A stretch of 64,000 nt of DNA. Origin: CAJBVW01 sp964457335 (GTDB taxonomy: Bacteria; Myxococcota_A; UBA796; SXON01). The stretch spans positions 1-64,000 of the forward strand of contig CAYWGD010000013.1 of assembly GCA_964457335.1 (NCBI GenBank), read 5' to 3'. The position numbers and the translations under genes were made by a program. This document shows positions 35,566 to 44,455 of this stretch, piece by piece (within the stretch, counting starts at the first letter, position 1; the number at the start of each line of letters is the position of its first letter). Under the pieces are notes generated by a model. It made no database searches and was not told where the DNA came from. It was given only the letters and a program-made list of their open reading frames with translations.

Positions 35566-36072
35566 GTGGCCGTCGACACCGAAGAGCTCTACCGCCGCTA
35601 CGGACCGATGGTGCACCGGCGCTGCCTCGCGCTCCTGCGCGACCCGCAGCGGGCGGTCGAGGCGAGCCAGGACGTGTTCGTCCAGCTGCTGCGGCGGGGC
35701 GACGCGCTCGACGTGCAGAGCTCCGCGGCGCTCCTCCACCGCATGGCCACGAACGTGTGCCTCAACCACCTCCGCTCCGGGCGCCGTCGCCCGGAGACCC
35801 CGGACGCCGGCATCGAAGGGGAGACCCTCCTCGACCGCATCGCGAACATGCCCGACGCCGACGACCGCGTCGGCGCGGCCGCGCTGCTGGACCGCCTCTT
35901 CGCGCGGATGCCCGACGCGACGCGCGCCTCCACGCGCTCGATCGCGGTGATGCACCTCGTAGACGGGATGACGCTGGAGGAGGTGGCCGAGGAGGCCGGG
36001 TTGAGCGTGTCCGGCGTCCGGAAGCGCCTGCGCACGCTGCGCGAGCACCTGCACGAGCTCGAGGGAGTGTAG
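35566..36072 (+). CDS. ECF-type RNA polymerase sigma factor
   Basis: This is a 168-aa sigma factor. Region 2 (about 8-75) contains LYRRYGPMVHRRCLALL and ASQDVFVQLL. Region 4 (about 105-165) contains a helix-turn-helix with MTLEEVAEEAGLSVSGVRKRL. The start is GTG at 35566 with GGAG about 7 nt upstream. Its stop directly abuts the ATG of the next gene, which has the plan of a membrane anti-sigma factor. It probably directs its own operon and the divergent lipoprotein gene. Confidence 0.88.
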   Translation: MAVDTEELYRRYGPMVHRRCLALLRDPQRAVEASQDVFVQLLRRGDALDVQSSAALLHRMATNVCLNHLRSGRRRPETPDAGIEGETLLDRIANMPDADDRVGAAALLDRLFARMPDATRASTRSIAVMHLVDGMTLEEVAEEAGLSVSGVRKRLRTLREHLHELEGV

Positions 36073-36837
36073 ATGGAACGGATCCCCGACTGGTTACTGG
36101 AGCGCTACGCGCTCGGGGAGCTCCCCCCGGAGCGGCTCGCGGCGATCCGCGCGCGGCTCGAGACGGACCCGGAGCTCGCGGCTCGCCTCGCGTCGCTCCG
36201 GGCGGACGACGCGGCGTTCCTCGCGGCGTGGCCCCCGCGCCGGGTGGTGCCGGGCCTGGAGGCGCGCGTGGCGTCGACGCGCGGCTGGCGGCCGATCTGG
36301 CTCGTGCCGGCGCTCGCGGCCGCGGCGGCGCTCGTGGTGATGGTCGGGCGCGGCCCGGCGCCCGTCACGGGGGGCCCCGACGAGGCGCCGCTGGAGGTCG
36401 GGCGGCCGAAGGGGCTCACGCCCGAGATCCGCGTGTACCGGAGCGCGGAGGGCCAGGTGGAGCGGCTCGCGCCCGGGGCCACCGCCCGCGCGGGCGACCT
36501 GTTGCAGGTCGGGTACGTCGCCGGCGGCGCGGGGTACGGCGTGGTGCTCTCGATCGACGGGAACGGCGTCGTCACCGACCACGTCGTCGGGCCGGGCGGG
36601 CGCTCCGCCGCGCTGGATCCGGGCGGCGAGGTGCCGCTGGTGAACGCCTACGAGCTCGACGCCGCGCCGCGCTTCGAGCGCTTCTTCCTCGTCGCGAGCG
36701 ACGCCCCCTTCGACTACGCCCCCGTCCGATCGGCGGCCGAGCGCCTCGCCGCGGATCCCGCCGCCGCGTCGGCGCCGCTCCCCCTCCCGGCCTCCCTCGT
36801 GCAGGCGTCGGTCGCGGTCGAGAAGGAGGGCCGGTGA
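36073..36837 (+). CDS. Membrane anti-sigma factor with DUF4384-like C-terminal domain
   Basis: This is a 254-aa single-pass protein. The cytoplasmic N-terminal part (about 1-70), with WLLERYALGELPPERL, resembles anti-sigma domains, but the zinc Cys/His residues are absent. A membrane helix lies at about 75-92 (LVPALAAAAALVVM). The outer part (about 115-235) has GDLLQVGYVAGGAGYGVVLS, typical of DUF4384 domains found beside caspase-like proteins. Its ATG follows the sigma stop without a gap, and its end overlaps the caspase gene by 4 bp (GTGA). It would hold the sigma factor until an envelope signal arrives. Confidence 0.7.
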   Translation: MERIPDWLLERYALGELPPERLAAIRARLETDPELAARLASLRADDAAFLAAWPPRRVVPGLEARVASTRGWRPIWLVPALAAAAALVVMVGRGPAPVTGGPDEAPLEVGRPKGLTPEIRVYRSAEGQVERLAPGATARAGDLLQVGYVAGGAGYGVVLSIDGNGVVTDHVVGPGGRSAALDPGGEVPLVNAYELDAAPRFERFFLVASDAPFDYAPVRSAAERLAADPAAASAPLPLPASLVQASVAVEKEGR

Positions 36838-38954
36838 TCCTCGCCCTCGCCGCCCTCGCCACCGCCCACGCCGCCGAGGAGCTCCGTCGCTTCGCGCTGC
36901 TCGCCGGCGCCAACGACGGCGGCGCCGACCGCGTCCGCCTCCGCTACGCCGTCGACGACGCGCGCGCCGTGGGCGAGGTGCTCGGCCAGCTCGGCGGGGT
37001 GGCCCCCGACGACGCCGTGCTCCTCTCCGAGCCCGGCCGGGGCGCGCTGATCGAGGCCATCGGCGACGTGCGGGGGCGCGTGGCCGCCGCCGAGTCGGCC
37101 GGCGCCCGCACGGAGCTCGTCGTCTACTACTCGGGCCACTCCGACGAGGAGGGGATGCTGCTCGGGGACGAGCGCTTCGCCTGGACCGAGCTCCGACGCG
37201 CGCTCGACAACGTCCCCGCCGACGTGCGGGTGGTGATCCTGGACTCCTGCTCGTCCGGCTCGGTGGTGCGCGCGAAGGGCGGCAAGGCGCGCCCGGCCTT
37301 CCTGGTCGACGAGTCGGTCGACATGCGCGGCACCGCCTTCCTCACGTCGAGCTCGGCCGACGAGGCCGCGCAGGAGTCCGACCGGCTCGGCGCCTCGTTC
37401 TTCACCCACTTCCTCGTGAGCGGGCTCCGCGGCGCCGCCGACCAGAGCCAGGACGGCCGCGTGACCATCACCGAGGCCTACCAGTTCGCCTACACCGAGA
37501 CGCTCGACCGCACCGCGCGCACCCAGGCGGGGCCGCAACACGCCGCGTGGGACATCCGCCTCGCCGGCACCGGCGACCTCGTGATGACCGACGTGCGCGC
37601 CACCACCGCGGGGCTCGTCGCCGACGAGGCCGTCGACGGGCGCCTCACCGTGCGGGACGGGGCGCGGCGCCTCGTCGCGGAGCTGTACAAGCCCGCTGGC
37701 CGTCGGGTCGAGCTCGGGCTCTCCCCGGGGCGCTACACCGTGCTCGTCGACCGCGGCGGGCGCCTCCGCGAGGCCTCCTTCACCGTGGCCGCGGACGGCA
37801 TGGTGCGCCTCTCGAGCCTCGCGTTCACCGACGTCCCGAGCGAGGTCGCCCGCGCCCGCGGCGACGTGCCCGAGCCATCCCCCGACGCCTACGTGGACGT
37901 GCCCTACAGCCTCGCGCTCACGCCCTCCATCGCGTACCACTTCCCCGTCCCGAACGACCGCCAGCACTTCGCGCTGAGCGTCACCGTGGCGGACGCCGCC
38001 CAGGTCGACGGCATCCAGGCCTCGTTCCTCGCCAACCGCGTCCGCGACGGCGCGACCGGCCTCCAGTACACGACCGGCATGAACCTGTCCGGCGGGCCGG
38101 TCGACGGCGTGCAGGTCGCCGCGGGCGCCAACCAGGCGAGGGGCCGGGTCCGCGGGGCGCAGATCGCCGCGGGCGTGAACGTGGCCGCGGAGGACGTGAA
38201 GGGCTTCCAGGTCGCGACCGTGAACGTCGCCGGCGAGGGCGTCGCCGGGGTGCAGGTCGGGGCCGTGAACGTGGCCGGCGGCGTGTCGCGCGGCGTGTCG
38301 GTCGCCGGGGTGGGCGTCGCGGAGGAGGTCCACGGCGTGCAGACCGGCGGGGTGGTCCTCGCGAAGCGTGTCCGCGGCGCGCAGATCGGGCTCGTGAACG
38401 TGGCCGGGGACGTGAAGGGCACGCAGATCGGGCTCGTGAACCTCTCCGGGGACATCGAGGGCGTCCCCGTGGGGCTGCTCTCGTACTCGCGCACCGGCTA
38501 CAACCACGTCCGCGCCTGGATGGACGCGGGGGGCATGGCCAACGCCGGGGTCACCTTCGGCGCGAAGCACGTCTACACGCTCGTCTCCGCGGGTGTACAC
38601 GTCGCCGACCCGGCCGCGCTCTGGACGCTGCAGCTCGGCATCGGCGGGCACGGGCGCATCGCGGGCCCGGTCTACCTGGACGTCGAGGCGAGCGCGGGCA
38701 ACCTCGGCCTGGGATGGGCGTCGGACGGCGACGTGCTCCTGGTCGGGTACCTGCTCCGCTCCCGCGCGCTCGTGGGTGTGGACGTCGCGAAGCACTTCTC
38801 CGTCTTCCTCGGGCCGACCTTCGACGTGGTCGCGCGGCCCGGCAACGAGCCCTTGCCGACACCCGCGTGGGTCGGCTCGGGCGTGCTCGTCTTCCCGGAG
38901 AGCGACGTCACGTTCCCCTGGCAGGCGGGCGCGGCGCTCGGCGTGCGGTTCTAG
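36834..38954 (+). CDS. Caspase-fold (C14) protease with surface-repeat and barrel-like C-terminus
   Basis: This is a 706-aa exported protein with a signal peptide (about 1-14). The caspase-like domain (about 17-235) has catalytic H102 in YYSGHS and C139 in LDSCSSG. A carboxypeptidase-regulatory-like stretch follows. Next comes a run of GxQxGxVNVAG repeats (about 405-550) of the LA_2272 surface-repeat kind, and then a beta-rich end (about 570-706) like an outer-membrane protein. The GTG start at 36834 overlaps the anti-sigma stop, with AAGGAGGG just upstream. Membership of an ECF operon suggests stress-controlled proteolysis at the cell surface or in the periplasm. The cleavage target is unknown. 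Confidence 0.8.
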   Translation: MILALAALATAHAAEELRRFALLAGANDGGADRVRLRYAVDDARAVGEVLGQLGGVAPDDAVLLSEPGRGALIEAIGDVRGRVAAAESAGARTELVVYYSGHSDEEGMLLGDERFAWTELRRALDNVPADVRVVILDSCSSGSVVRAKGGKARPAFLVDESVDMRGTAFLTSSSADEAAQESDRLGASFFTHFLVSGLRGAADQSQDGRVTITEAYQFAYTETLDRTARTQAGPQHAAWDIRLAGTGDLVMTDVRATTAGLVADEAVDGRLTVRDGARRLVAELYKPAGRRVELGLSPGRYTVLVDRGGRLREASFTVAADGMVRLSSLAFTDVPSEVARARGDVPEPSPDAYVDVPYSLALTPSIAYHFPVPNDRQHFALSVTVADAAQVDGIQASFLANRVRDGATGLQYTTGMNLSGGPVDGVQVAAGANQARGRVRGAQIAAGVNVAAEDVKGFQVATVNVAGEGVAGVQVGAVNVAGGVSRGVSVAGVGVAEEVHGVQTGGVVLAKRVRGAQIGLVNVAGDVKGTQIGLVNLSGDIEGVPVGLLSYSRTGYNHVRAWMDAGGMANAGVTFGAKHVYTLVSAGVHVADPAALWTLQLGIGGHGRIAGPVYLDVEASAGNLGLGWASDGDVLLVGYLLRSRALVGVDVAKHFSVFLGPTFDVVARPGNEPLPTPAWVGSGVLVFPESDVTFPWQAGAALGVRF

Positions 38955-38977
38955 CGAGGCGCGGCCGGCCCCACGCC

Positions 38978-38983
38978 TATACT
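38978..38983 (+). promoter_or_regulatory. Candidate -10 box for a leaderless CotH transcript
   Basis: TATACT ends 5 nt before the ATG at 38989 and there is no Shine-Dalgarno, which places the expected transcript start on the start codon. Confidence 0.4.
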
Positions 38984-38988
38984 GCGCC

Positions 38989-40746
38989 ATGCGCCTCCTC
39001 CTCGCGCTCCTCGCGTGCGACCCGTCGAAGCCCGTCGTCGACGGCCCCGACACGGCCGCCGACGACACCGCCCCGACCGACGACACCGGCGACGGCCCGG
39101 TCGGCGATCCCGCGCTCCTCTGCCAGGTCGACCTCCGCTGCCCCGACGGGCTCGAGGACGAGCCCAAGCAGGCCTGCGACCTCACCGTCGTGAGCGGCGA
39201 CGGCGCCGGCGTGTACGACGCCATGGCGATGGTCGAGATCCGCGGCCGCTCCTCGAAGTACTTCCCGAAGCCGCCGTACGGGCTGGAGCTCCACGCGCGG
39301 GCGGCCTACCTCGTGCCCCCGCGCGCCACGTGGCACTACCTCGACGGCGCGCGCTCCCCCGACGCCGGCTGGGAAGAGCCCGGCTACGACGCCAGCGCGT
39401 GGTCGCGGGGCCCGGCCCCCCTCGGCTACGGCGACGAGCCCGCCACCGAGATCGACGACGGCAACACCGGCGGCGGCAGCGCGCCCGCGGCCTGGTTCCG
39501 CGCGACGTTCGAGGTCGAGGACCCCGCGTGGATCGCGGAGCTCGAGCTCGGGCTCGTCCGCGACGACGCAGCCATCGTGTGGATCAACGGCGTCGAGGTC
39601 GCCCGCTCCAACCTCGCGGCGGACGCCGACGCGGACGACTGGGCGATCGCCAGGATCCAGGACGAGTTCGAGGCGGAGTGGACCGACTGGGAGATCGACC
39701 CCGCGCTGCTCGTGGCGGGCCAGAACACCATCGCCGTCGAGGTGCACCAGTCCGACGCCGAGAGCTCCGACCTCCGCTTCGACGCCTCGCTCCTCGCGAG
39801 CGCCGGCCGCAACACCCCCGACCTCTTCGGCATGGGCGGCGAGGACGACTGGATCCTCTCCTCCGCCTACATCGACCGCGTGTTGTGGCGGAACAAGCTC
39901 GCCTACGACCTCTTCGCCAGCTTCGGCGAGGACCGCTGGGCCGCCGAGCAGGTGTTCTGCGAGCTCACCCTCGACGGCGACTACCGCGGCGTCTACCTGC
40001 TGAGCGAGTCGGTGCGTCGCGACGGCGAGCGCCTCGACCTCGCCGCCGACGACGGCACGGGCGCGAGCTTCATCGTCAAGAACGACGAGGAGGGCGGCTT
40101 CCGCGCCAACACCGTGGGCTTCGGCGAGTGGCAGTCGGTCTACCCCCGGCAGACCGAGAGCAACGCCGAGAGCATCGCCGGCGTCGACGCCGCGCTGGGC
40201 GCCTGGGAGGAGGCGCTGCTCGCCCGCGACGAGGCGCAGTGGGACCACGTCGACCTCGAGAGCGCCGTGGACTGGGTGATCCTCCAGGAGCTCTTCAAGA
40301 ACAGCGACGCCTACTACCTCTCCGTGCACCTCTGGCGCGACGCCGGCTCGCCCATCCGCTTCACGCCGTGGGACCTCGACCTCACCCTCGGCTACCCCTA
40401 CACGGACTGCGGCGCGACCGGTTTCGTCTGGCGCACCGAGCTCCCCGAGGGCTTCGCGGACTCCCCGGCGTTCAAGGCCCGCCTCGTGCAGCGCTGGGCC
40501 GAGCTGCGCCAGGACGTGCTCACCGACGCCGCGATCCGCGCCCGCATCGACGCCTACGAGGCGACGATGGGCGACGCCATCGCGCGCAACTTCGAGAAGT
40601 GGCCGGTGGACGAGATCATGTTCGGCTGGGGCGAAGAGGACAACTGGCTCTGCCCGGCCGAGACCTGGGACGAGGAGCACGATCGCGTGCTCGCCTGGCT
40701 ACCCGAGCGCACGGCCTGGTTGGACGCGCACTTCGGGGAGTACTGA
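38989..40746 (+). CDS. CotH-family protein kinase lipoprotein with inserted jelly-roll domain
   Basis: This is a 585-aa lipoprotein (MRLLLALLAC) with a short Asp/Thr linker. The CotH fold starts with EIRGRSSKYFPKPPYGLEL and resumes after about 150 residues at GMGGEDDWILSSAYIDR, with the catalytic PWDLDLTLG motif near residue 465. The intervening segment (about 105-270; WHYLDG, WFRATFEVEDP, VWINGVEVARSN) looks like a galactose-binding jelly roll placed inside the kinase. CotH proteins phosphorylate surface proteins and are common in this lineage. It is convergent with the MopE-repeat gene. Confidence 0.82.
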   Translation: MRLLLALLACDPSKPVVDGPDTAADDTAPTDDTGDGPVGDPALLCQVDLRCPDGLEDEPKQACDLTVVSGDGAGVYDAMAMVEIRGRSSKYFPKPPYGLELHARAAYLVPPRATWHYLDGARSPDAGWEEPGYDASAWSRGPAPLGYGDEPATEIDDGNTGGGSAPAAWFRATFEVEDPAWIAELELGLVRDDAAIVWINGVEVARSNLAADADADDWAIARIQDEFEAEWTDWEIDPALLVAGQNTIAVEVHQSDAESSDLRFDASLLASAGRNTPDLFGMGGEDDWILSSAYIDRVLWRNKLAYDLFASFGEDRWAAEQVFCELTLDGDYRGVYLLSESVRRDGERLDLAADDGTGASFIVKNDEEGGFRANTVGFGEWQSVYPRQTESNAESIAGVDAALGAWEEALLARDEAQWDHVDLESAVDWVILQELFKNSDAYYLSVHLWRDAGSPIRFTPWDLDLTLGYPYTDCGATGFVWRTELPEGFADSPAFKARLVQRWAELRQDVLTDAAIRARIDAYEATMGDAIARNFEKWPVDEIMFGWGEEDNWLCPAETWDEEHDRVLAWLPERTAWLDAHFGEY

Positions 40747-40747
40747 T

Positions 40748-40786
40748 CTTGGGGCGGGGGGGCGAGCCCCCCCGCAACGCCCCCCC
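40748..40786. repeat. Intergenic nested palindrome, copy 2
   Basis: CTTGGGG, then a 9-bp stem CGGGGGGGC / GCCCCCCCG with a 2-nt centre, then CAACGCCCCC. It is the same plan as 19744-19777 with a lengthened stem in which both arms changed together. It lies between convergent genes, right after the CotH stop. Confidence 0.6.
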
Positions 40787-40820
40787 GACGTGACGGTGCA
40801 GCGCGTCCCTCCGGTGGGCC

Positions 40821-43800
40821 CTACTCCCCCCCGAGCCCCGCCCACACGTAGATGGCGCCCGCGTCGGTCGCGACGGTGTCGTCGTAGTACGCGCCGAGCA
40901 CGATGTCGGGGTCGCCGTCGCCCGTCACGTCGCCCGCGCGGTCCGGGACGCGCCGGCCGAGGTAGCCGGACCCGGTGGCGGCGCCGTAGAACGTCGCGTC
41001 GGCGCTCGACGCCGAGAGCGTCCCGCTCACCGGGCCGAACCAGAACGACGCCGCGCCCGCGCTGCTGGCAGCGGTGTCGTCGCCGTACGCGCCCACGACG
41101 AGGTCGTTCACGCCGTCCCCGTCCTGGTCGCCGGGGGAGTAGGCCTCCTCCCCGAAGTAGGCGTAGGTGCTGGCGCCGTGGAGCGTCGCGACGGCGGTGG
41201 TGGAGAGGCCGCCGACGCCGCCGGCGAAGATCCACAACGCGCCGGCCTGGCTGGTGGTGCCCGCCTCGTAGCCGTAGCCGTGCACGCCCGCGTCGCCGTA
41301 GCCGTCTCCCGTCACGTCGGTCAGGCCGGAGACGGCGTAGCCGGCGTAGTCGTAGGCCGCGGTCCCGTCGTACTGGGCGTCCGCGGTCGTGGCCGCGAAG
41401 GTGCCCGAGAGGCGGGAGGTGTCGCCGAGGAACAGGTACGCCCGGCCGGAGGACGTCCCCACGCCGTCCACCTGGTAGGCCCCGACCAGGAGCTCGTCCA
41501 GCCCGTCGCCGTCCATGTCGTCGACGAAGGCGACGGAGTAGCCCAGGTAGTCGCCGGCGGCGCCGACGATCGTGGCGTCGGCGGTGGACGCGGCCGCCGT
41601 CCCCGACCGGCGCGTCCCCGAGCCGTACAGGAGGTAGAGCGCGCCCGCCGAGGACCCGCCGCCGTCCTGGCCGTAGGCCCCGAACGCGACCTCCTCCGTC
41701 CCGTCGCCGTCCAGGTCTCCGCCGCCCGCGACGTTGTAGCCGACGTAGTCGTAGTTCGTGGAGCCGGTCAGCTCCGCGACGGCCGACGCCCCCGTGATCG
41801 TCCCCGAGGACCACCGACTCCCGCCGTACACGATGTAGCCGGCGCCCTTCGAGCTGGACCAGCCGTACGAGCCGGCGACGAGGTCGTCGACGCCGTCGCC
41901 GTCGTGGTCGCCCGCCGAGAGGTAGTAGCCGAGGTAGGCGGAGGAGGTCGCGCCCGTCAGGACGGCGGCGCCGGTGGCCGTCGCGGTCCCCGACGCGGTG
42001 AGCGGGCCGTACCAGACCGCCGTCGCGCCGGCGCCCGAGGACGGGCTGTCGTAGCTGTACATCCCGCCCACGAGGTCGCCCGTGCCGTCGCCGTCGAAGT
42101 CCCCGACGGCGAGGCCCTTGCCGAAGTAGTCCGAGCTGGCCGTGCCGGTCAGGCGGTAGTCGTAGGTGCTGGCGGCGTAGGTGCCCGAAAACGAGCACTC
42201 CTCCGGGTCGTCGCCGCAGTCGTTGTCGATGCCGTCGCCGCACACCTCGGCGAGGTTGGGCGCCGCGAGCGCCTCGGCGTCGTCGCAGTCCTCGGCGTTC
42301 ACGGCGTACCCGGAGGGGAGGGAGCACGCGAGGGTGGACACGTCGGGGTCGCCGTAGCCGTCCGCGTCGCTGTCCGCGTAGAAGGTGAGCTCCACGCCCT
42401 CGTCCACCGTGCCGTCGCAGTCGTCGTCCACCGCGTTGCACGTCTCGGTGCCCGCGGGGGAGCTGCTGGCGACGGCGTCGTCGCAGTCCCCGGTCGGGTC
42501 GGCGGAGAGGGCCTCGCCCGCGTCGTCGCAGTCGGTGTCCGCGGACGACAGCGTCCCCCCGCCGGTCGCGCGGTAGCCGTCGTCGTCGTCGTCGACGTAG
42601 CAGACCTCGGCGCCGTCGCAGTCCTCGTCGTCCTCGTTGCCCACCGTCTCGGCGGCGCCCGGGTGGTCGGCCCCGTCGTCGTCGTCGCAGTCGGTGGCGT
42701 CCGCGACCCACGCCGCGGCGCCGTCGCAGCTCGCCGCCGTCACCGCGGCGTCGCCGAACCCGTCGCCGTCCCCGTCGTAGTAGAACGCGACCGTGCCGAC
42801 GGCCACGTCGAGGTCGTCGGCGAGGCCGTCGCAGTCCTCGTCGGTGTCGGCGGCGTCGCACACCTCGGCGGCGCCGGGGCTGATCGCGCCGTCGCCGTCG
42901 TCGCAGTCGTCTCCCGCGCGCACCTGGCCGCTCCCGAGGTCGCAGGCGAGCACGGCGGTCGCGGCGTCCCCGTACCCGTCGCCGTCGGCGTCGGTGTACG
43001 CGGCGGTCTTGCCGGTCGCGCTCGTGTCGGCGTCCTCGGTCGCGCCGTCGCAGTCCTCGTCGGCGTCGGCGTCGTCGCAGACCTCGGTGCCGGCCGGGCT
43101 CACCGCGGCGTCCGCGTCGTCGCAGTCATCCGCGTTCGCCACGTACCGGGCCGGCGCCTCGCAGGCGCCCACGGTGAAGTCCGTCGACCCGTACCCGTCG
43201 CTGTCGTAGTCGATGTACCAGGTCGACTCGCTCGCCGTGGACACGCTCGCGTCGGCGTCGTCGGCCGCGCCGTCGCAGTCCTCGTCCACGTCGGCGTCGT
43301 CGCACACCTCGACCGCGCCGGGGCTGACCGCCGCGTCGGTGTCGTCGCAGTCGCGCCCGTCGGCGAGGTACCCGGCGGGGGCGTCGCAAGCCAGCGTCGT
43401 GCTCGCCGCATCGCCGTAGGTGTCCCCGTCGGCGTCCGCGTACCACGTGGACTCCCCCTCGGCGCCGGCCTCGTCCACCTCGCCGTCGCAGTCCTCGTCG
43501 TCCCCGTCGCAGGTCTCCGTCGCGCCGGGGAACGCCGTGGCGTCGGCGTCGTCGCAGTCGTCGCAGGCCTGCGTGCCGTCGGCGTCCGCGTCGTCGCCGC
43601 CCACCGAGCCGTCGCAGTTGTAGTCGACGAGCACGTCGCAGCTCTCGGGCGCGCCCGGGTGGTAGCTCGCGTCGGCGTCGTCGCAGTCGCCGCCTTGGGG
43701 CGCGAAGTCCGCGGGTTCCTCGCAGGCGGCGGTGGTGCTCGCGTCGTCCCCGAAGCCGTCGCCGTCGGTGTCGGCGTACCAGGTGGCGGCGTCGACCGCG

Positions 43801-44345
43801 TCCTCGTCGACCTCGCCGTCACAGTCGTCGTCGGCCCCGTCGCACATCTCCTCCGCGCCGGGGAACGCGGTGAGGTCGCCGTCGTCGCAGTCCTCGCAGG
43901 CGGGCGTGCCGTCCCCGTCGGCGTCGGCGTAGGCGACCGACCCGTCGCAGTTGTAGTCGACCGTGTCGGTGCAGCTCTCCTCCGCGCCCGGGTACGCGGC
44001 GGCGTCCGCGTCGTCGCAGTCGCCCGCGTCGGCCACGAAGCCCGCGGGCGCGTCGCAGGCGGCCACGGTGAGCGTCCCGCCGTAGCCGTCCCCGTCGGCG
44101 TCGCCGTACCAGGTCGCCTCGTCCGAGGCCTCCTCGTCCACGCCGCCGTCGCAGTCGTCGTCGACCCCGTTGCAGGCCTCGACCGCGCCCGGGTGCACCG
44201 CGCCGTCCTCGTCGTCGCAGTCCTCGCCCACCGGCGAGCCGTCCGCGTCCACGTCGACGACCTCGGCGCCTCCGGTCTCCTCGGGCTTGGGAGACGTGCA
44301 CGCAGCCAGGAGGAGCAGGAGGGAGGGGAGAGTGCGGGTGAACAT
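40821..44345 (-). CDS. MopE-repeat and FG-GAP giant lipoprotein
   Basis: This is a 1174-aa predicted lipoprotein (lipobox LLAAC near residue 16). From about residue 35 to 720 there are about eleven MopE-type units built on DCDDxD...PGAxExC...DCDGxxDE, several followed by a TWYxDxDGDGYG segment. From about 725 to the end there are seven FG-GAP repeats with DxDGDGxxD loops, which form an integrin-like beta propeller. MopE units were first linked to copper binding. The many Asp and Cys residues here suggest Ca or Cu loading and disulfides in a secreted protein. The ATG at 44345 has GAGG upstream. Confidence 0.85.
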   Translation of the reverse strand: MFTRTLPSLLLLLAACTSPKPEETGGAEVVDVDADGSPVGEDCDDEDGAVHPGAVEACNGVDDDCDGGVDEEASDEATWYGDADGDGYGGTLTVAACDAPAGFVADAGDCDDADAAAYPGAEESCTDTVDYNCDGSVAYADADGDGTPACEDCDDGDLTAFPGAEEMCDGADDDCDGEVDEDAVDAATWYADTDGDGFGDDASTTAACEEPADFAPQGGDCDDADASYHPGAPESCDVLVDYNCDGSVGGDDADADGTQACDDCDDADATAFPGATETCDGDDEDCDGEVDEAGAEGESTWYADADGDTYGDAASTTLACDAPAGYLADGRDCDDTDAAVSPGAVEVCDDADVDEDCDGAADDADASVSTASESTWYIDYDSDGYGSTDFTVGACEAPARYVANADDCDDADAAVSPAGTEVCDDADADEDCDGATEDADTSATGKTAAYTDADGDGYGDAATAVLACDLGSGQVRAGDDCDDGDGAISPGAAEVCDAADTDEDCDGLADDLDVAVGTVAFYYDGDGDGFGDAAVTAASCDGAAAWVADATDCDDDDGADHPGAAETVGNEDDEDCDGAEVCYVDDDDDGYRATGGGTLSSADTDCDDAGEALSADPTGDCDDAVASSSPAGTETCNAVDDDCDGTVDEGVELTFYADSDADGYGDPDVSTLACSLPSGYAVNAEDCDDAEALAAPNLAEVCGDGIDNDCGDDPEECSFSGTYAASTYDYRLTGTASSDYFGKGLAVGDFDGDGTGDLVGGMYSYDSPSSGAGATAVWYGPLTASGTATATGAAVLTGATSSAYLGYYLSAGDHDGDGVDDLVAGSYGWSSSKGAGYIVYGGSRWSSGTITGASAVAELTGSTNYDYVGYNVAGGGDLDGDGTEEVAFGAYGQDGGGSSAGALYLLYGSGTRRSGTAAASTADATIVGAAGDYLGYSVAFVDDMDGDGLDELLVGAYQVDGVGTSSGRAYLFLGDTSRLSGTFAATTADAQYDGTAAYDYAGYAVSGLTDVTGDGYGDAGVHGYGYEAGTTSQAGALWIFAGGVGGLSTTAVATLHGASTYAYFGEEAYSPGDQDGDGVNDLVVGAYGDDTAASSAGAASFWFGPVSGTLSASSADATFYGAATGSGYLGRRVPDRAGDVTGDGDPDIVLGAYYDDTVATDAGAIYVWAGLGGE

Positions 44346-44455
44346 GTACGCCTCGGGGCAGCGTCCAGGGGACACCAACGACTCCCGGATGTCAACGCCC
44401 GCAATCGTCGCCACCATTACGTTGGCGCGCCGGTCGGGCGACGCGACGCGGGCCG

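Noticed and set aside
42200..44300. CRISPR-like regular repeats
   Set aside because: The periodicity is that of degenerate MopE coding units. Repeats are not identical and there are no unique spacers or cas genes.
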